NCBI GenBank assembly: GCA_023249635.1
Contig: JAHFCH010000043.1
Span: 1 to 36,694, forward strand
Source of the DNA: Fibrobacterota bacterium
GTDB taxonomy: Bacteria; Fibrobacterota; Fibrobacteria; UBA11236
Direction of reading: 5' to 3'
DNA length: 36,694 bases
Shown here: positions 33,475-36,694 of the stretch, piece after piece
How the letters are laid out: the number at the start of each line of letters is the position of its first letter
Numbering within the stretch: position 1 is the stretch's first letter
The notes under the pieces: generated by a model
Told to the model about the DNA's origin: nothing
The model's database searches: none
What the model saw: the letters and a program-made list of their open reading frames with translations, nothing else
Translations under genes and position numbers: made by a program

Positions 33475-35415
33475 TCACGGGGAAAGCCTCAACCAACGAA
33501 TCCCGAAAGCCGATTCCCGGTAGCGGAGACGCCGTTTACCCTCCCGCACCGCGGCCACTCGCCACCCTTTTTCAACCGTTTTCCCGGGTTCGTTCCGGGA
33601 AATGAATCGGATGACATTATCCCAGGAACCCAATGCGAATGCCGGTGAAAGCAGGATGGACAAGGTGGTATCCCCTGGATGCAGGAAGGCCGTCGCGGCG
33701 GGCCGGCCGTTGATGAGTACGGACAGGGATTCATCCGTCAATGCGGTCATGCGCAGGGAAAGCGTACCCGCGGCGGCGGAGTCGCTCCCCAGATTGAAGC
33801 GGATGGAAGGCTCGGGATCGAAATTCCGGCGCAACCCGCCCTCATCGCTTTTCCAGCCCTGAAGGAATAGATTCCGGGAATAGAAAGTCGCCGTATCCCC
33901 CACCCGCAAGCGCGCGCGCCGCGTATCCAGCACCCCATAATTACGATCCAACACGAGGCAATCCTCCCCGCAATACACGTCCCATACCAGCCGCGCATTC
34001 GGCACCGCTGACTCGGGACAGGCGAGCTTTGCGGTATACATCCATTCCATGTTACGCCATGTGGTGCAGACCTTCCGCCCCGCATGGGTAAGGTCCAACA
34101 ATACGCCCGCGGCCATGGTCCACATATCATGATGGGTATAGTCGAGGATGATCGGCTCATCGGCGGCGAATGCAGCTTGCAATCCTTCGCTCAGCCTTTT
34201 CGCGGTCCCGGATTCCGGAATGGGCCCGCTGTGGAGCCGGGTGAATTGCAAGCCGACTCCGGCGATCAACAGCGCCACCACCGCGGCTTTGAGCGTCTGC
34301 GCCCACCTTCCCCCGGGCAACGCCGCATCGCCCCTGAGCAGGCAACAGAAAGGATACGCCAGCAGGGTCACGGGCACGGTCCAATAGGAAATGGCGGTGT
34401 ACCCCATCAGCGGCCGCTCCGTGGATTTGAAGGCGATGAAAAAAAGGCAAGTAATCACGGCGGATGCGGGAAGCAGTCGCGGGAGCTGGGTGGCCGGGGA
34501 TTTCCTGCGCATCAAGAGGAAGTATCCCAACATCGCCGCGGCGTACAGCGGGATGTCGATCTGGAAAACCCAATAGCCCTTGAAGAAGGCCAGGACTTCC
34601 ATCCAGCTCGGAGTCTGCTTCTGAGCCTGCTGGGCCGCCAGGATTTTCAGAAGGTTGCCTGGCTTCCCGAGGAACGCGTCGAGCAGGATGGGAAAAGCGA
34701 AAATCCCCGCTACCATGGCCGCCCATGCCACCGCCTTCTTTTCAGCGGGCAACCAGGGGCCCTTGTGCGCAAAATATCCCCAGGCCATGGCGAAGGCCAG
34801 GGCGGGTAGGGTGATGAACGGCATGGTGAGATACCCGTGGATGAGCACGCAGGCGCAGCACACGGAAAGCGGCAACCAGGTGAATTCCCGATCCATAAGG
34901 CGCGGAAGGGTGGCGAGGAAGGCGAGGAACGGGGTGATGACCACGTAAGGCATCCAGAAATCGATCGCGTACAGGTTGAATACCGAAAGCGCGATCAGGA
35001 CGAACGCGGCGCGCGCGAGGAGGACTCCGGTGCCAGGGCGGGGGAAAAGCACGGTCGCCGCCACGGTCGTGAAGCACGCGTTGAGGATGACTTCGCCCAA
35101 GATCCATACGTTGTAACGCGAGGGCAGGGCCCGGGAGAAAAGCCTATCGAAAACGTCGAAGGCATACGCGAAGAACGGGCCGGGATGATCGCAGCGCATG
35201 CGCGAGGGATTGCCCACCAGCAGGTAGCCTTGATCCCGGATGCGATCGGCCCACAGCATGTACATGGCGTAATCGCCGGTGGGCGCAACCGCGGTACGCA
35301 GAAAGTGGCGGGCGAGGTAGGCCAGGAAGCCGCAGGCCATGGCGAACACCATGGCGAAAAGGGCCGCGGATTCCCAATGGGGACGAAGGTCGGCGGGCCG
35401 GGGCATCCCCGGCAT
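33475..35415 (-). CDS. polytopic membrane protein, possibly GT-C-type glycosyltransferase
   Basis: This is a 646-residue protein. About ten membrane helices occupy residues 15-415 (for example SAALFAMVFAMACGFLAYLA, WILGEVILNACFTTVAATVLF and AVVALLIAGVGLQF). The first large loop after helix 1 carries PTGDYAMYMLWADRIRDQGY and RCDHPGPFFAY; an acidic residue in that loop is typical of GT-C glycosyltransferases that use polyprenyl-phosphate sugars. The C-terminal 230 residues are soluble and beta-rich (SIRFNLGSDSAAAGTLSLRMTAL), with a few cysteine pairs before them. The family is not certain. The ATG at 35415 has GGGAT upstream. The 78 bases before the next gene (33397-33474) show nothing clear. 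Confidence 0.7.
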   Translation of the reverse strand: MPGMPRPADLRPHWESAALFAMVFAMACGFLAYLARHFLRTAVAPTGDYAMYMLWADRIRDQGYLLVGNPSRMRCDHPGPFFAYAFDVFDRLFSRALPSRYNVWILGEVILNACFTTVAATVLFPRPGTGVLLARAAFVLIALSVFNLYAIDFWMPYVVITPFLAFLATLPRLMDREFTWLPLSVCCACVLIHGYLTMPFITLPALAFAMAWGYFAHKGPWLPAEKKAVAWAAMVAGIFAFPILLDAFLGKPGNLLKILAAQQAQKQTPSWMEVLAFFKGYWVFQIDIPLYAAAMLGYFLLMRRKSPATQLPRLLPASAVITCLFFIAFKSTERPLMGYTAISYWTVPVTLLAYPFCCLLRGDAALPGGRWAQTLKAAVVALLIAGVGLQFTRLHSGPIPESGTAKRLSEGLQAAFAADEPIILDYTHHDMWTMAAGVLLDLTHAGRKVCTTWRNMEWMYTAKLACPESAVPNARLVWDVYCGEDCLVLDRNYGVLDTRRARLRVGDTATFYSRNLFLQGWKSDEGGLRRNFDPEPSIRFNLGSDSAAAGTLSLRMTALTDESLSVLINGRPAATAFLHPGDTTLSILLSPAFALGSWDNVIRFISRNEPGKTVEKGWRVAAVREGKRRLRYRESAFGIRWLRLSP

Positions 35416-35675
35416 CTTATGATCCCGGGCCGGCGGTATTCAATGACCCATGACGTTTTCAACCTGGAAGCTGTCGAAAAGATTCGGTGACAAGCGGAGG
35501 TCTGCGTTTTCCTTGCGGATCGAGGTCCATTTGGAGAAATCCCGGGCTACCCTATGAGGATGCAGGGTTTCTGCGCTCGCTTGCGGCCGGGGCCTCCCCG
35601 CCCCGGAATCACAGATGCAAATTTGCTGTCGAAGTATCCGGATTGATTAACATTTGTGCCTTGGGGGGTGGACAT
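35416..35675. other. divergent intergenic region
   Basis: This 260-base gap lies between the membrane protein and the GH76-like gene. It contains GCTGTCGAA twice (about 35469 and 35626), a GC-rich 6-bp hairpin (CCGGGG/CCCCGG near 35590), and GGGGGGTGG just before the 35676 ATG. No strong -35/-10 pair is evident. Confidence 0.4.
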
Positions 35676-36694
35676 ATGGTGGACCGATCCGGCGCTTGCA
35701 AAAGCGCCTTTAAAAGCACCTTTAAAAGCGCCCGCGCTTTTCTCTTATCGATTTCAATGTGCGCCACGCTATGCCATGCCGTTACCAAAGGCCAGGCCGA
35801 TACCTCGATCCAGACATACAACACGACGTATTGGAACGCGGGCAGCAAGACCTTCTACAAGCAGGACAACCGCTCCGGGCAGCTCGATTATTGGATGTGG
35901 GCGCATGCCTGGGAAACCGAGATGGACGCCTATGAGCGGACCAAGGACCCCGCGCTCCTGCAGAAGATCAAGGACACCTATACCGGGTTCATCGCGCATA
36001 ACGGGACGAACGGCACCAATCTCTCCAACAATCCCTACAACGACGATATCGCCTGGTGGGTGTTGGCCGCCACACGCGCCTACGAGCTGACCCTGGATAC
36101 CAACTACCGCGCCCTGGCCAAACGGAATTTCGATTGGATGTATTCCACCCAGTTGGATACGGTTTGGGGCGGAGGCATCTGGTGGCAGAACCGTTCCCGC
36201 GGGCAGAAGAACACCTGCAGCACCTTGCCTATCGCCATCGCGGGATTCAAGCTGGCCAAGGCCTACAATACCCCCGCATACGCCACCAAGGCGCTGGTCA
36301 TGGTCAATTGGGTCCGCAAGAAATTATACCGGCCCAGCGGCGAGGTCGCTGATCGTTTGACCGCCAATGGCGCCCGCGACTCCACCGTGTGGGGACCGCT
36401 TTCGTACAACCATGGGATATTCATCTACGCGTCCTACCTGGCCTTCCTGGCGAGCAAGGACAGCGCTTATTTCAAGGACGCCATCGCCACCGCGGACTAT
36501 TTCAAGCGGGAGAAGTGCGACGCCCAAGGCATCATGCCGGACGAGAAGGGCAGCGGAGGCAATACCAGCAACGACGCCGGCATGTACAAAACGGTATTCG
36601 TGCATTACCTGATGCGATTCGTCATCGAAGCCAAGCAGAAGCAATACCTGCCCTGGATGAACGCCAATGGAGACAGCATGTGGAAGAACCGACG
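35676..36694 (+). CDS. secreted GH76-like alpha-1,6-mannanase (partial, runs off the window)
   Basis: The frame is open to the last base; 339 residues are visible. It begins MVDRSGACKSAFKSTFKSARAF with a long basic n-region, then the hydrophobic core LLSISMCATLCHA, with a probable cut near residue 35. The mature part is an all-helical (alpha/alpha)6 barrel: YWNAGSKTFYKQDNRSG, YWMWAHAWETEMDAYERT, and NPYNDDIAWWVLA with the adjacent Asp123/Asp124 that are the catalytic pair in GH76, then WGGGIWW and YNHGIFIYASYLA. GH76 enzymes cut alpha-1,6-mannan. The start is the ATG at 35676, preceded 4 bases upstream by GGGGGGTGG. The n-region is encoded by a 12-bp tandem repeat. Confidence 0.85.
   Translation, partial: MVDRSGACKSAFKSTFKSARAFLLSISMCATLCHAVTKGQADTSIQTYNTTYWNAGSKTFYKQDNRSGQLDYWMWAHAWETEMDAYERTKDPALLQKIKDTYTGFIAHNGTNGTNLSNNPYNDDIAWWVLAATRAYELTLDTNYRALAKRNFDWMYSTQLDTVWGGGIWWQNRSRGQKNTCSTLPIAIAGFKLAKAYNTPAYATKALVMVNWVRKKLYRPSGEVADRLTANGARDSTVWGPLSYNHGIFIYASYLAFLASKDSAYFKDAIATADYFKREKCDAQGIMPDEKGSGGNTSNDAGMYKTVFVHYLMRFVIEAKQKQYLPWMNANGDSMWKNR
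35691..35741 (+). repeat. 12-bp tandem repeat and hairpins at the start of the GH76-like gene
   Basis: AAAAGCGCCTTT (35700-35711), AAAAGCACCTTT (35712-35723) and AAAAGCGCCCGC (35724-35735) are three tandem 12-mers that encode KSAF, KSTF and KSAR. The first overlaps a perfect 7-bp hairpin GGCGCTT-GCAA-AAGCGCC (35691-35708) with a GNRA-type loop, and the last overlaps an 8-bp palindrome AAAAGCGC/GCGCTTTT (35724-35741). They sit 15-65 bases inside the coding region. Confidence 0.75.

Overview
The window is a GC-rich chromosomal segment from a diderm (outer-membrane) bacterium. Evidence for this is lipoproteins, Sec-secreted glycan-active enzymes, a predicted outer-membrane beta-barrel ending in Phe, and type IV pilin-like proteins. 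Several secreted proteins end in a short beta-sandwich with an LxDxSGR and a Gly-aromatic-(L/I)-x-V pattern, like the C-terminal sorting domains of the FCB superphylum. Together with the many carbohydrate-active secreted proteins this suggests Fibrobacterota or a relative. That placement is an inference; no rRNA gene is present. I see no phage, transposase, CRISPR array or plasmid function.

Layout. 1-390: a tRNA-Arg(UCU) on the minus strand with a good sigma70-type promoter, then a promoter placed so that transcription should begin at a GTG start codon. 388-3023: four overlapping genes, namely three type IV prepilin-like proteins (PilV/PilW/PilX-like) and a secreted beta-repeat protein. 3076-5983: a divergent pair of secreted carbohydrate-modifying enzymes, an SGNH esterase and a polysaccharide deacetylase. 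6016-7961: alkylation-repair operon (Ada-AlkA fusion plus O6-methylguanine methyltransferase), closed by a bidirectional terminator. 8022-10887: a small unknown gene, then yajC, peptide deformylase and a SpoIID-domain lipoprotein. 10894-11688: a lone thiS behind an unknown basic protein, minus strand. 12015-13004: an unknown lipoprotein. 13192-15876: valS. 15868-17933: two tandem paralogues, minus strand, carrying a JAMM-type metalloprotease signature. 18176-22127: a secreted DUF5060/GH5-like glycoside hydrolase and a subtilisin-like protease.

22231-27577: a six-gene cluster trpE-trpG-trpD-trpC followed without a break by a low-molecular-weight tyrosine-phosphatase homologue and a fructosamine-kinase homologue. 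The last two families are known to act in turn on ribulosamine 5-phosphates, and the substrate of TrpC is itself an N-aryl ribulosamine 5-phosphate, so the cluster may link tryptophan synthesis to deglycation chemistry. 27667-32558: a 1219-residue protease/propeller/barrel protein translationally coupled to a Cys/Met-metabolism PLP enzyme. 32563-35415: a secreted protein and a polytopic membrane protein, minus strand. 35676-end: the start of a secreted GH76-like alpha-mannanase, cut by the window edge.

The two points most worth following are the trp/phosphatase/fructosamine-kinase operon and the tandem JAMM-like pair with an unusually long HxH-to-Asp spacing. Regulatory calls (promoters, operators) rest on reading consensus by eye and are less secure than the gene calls.
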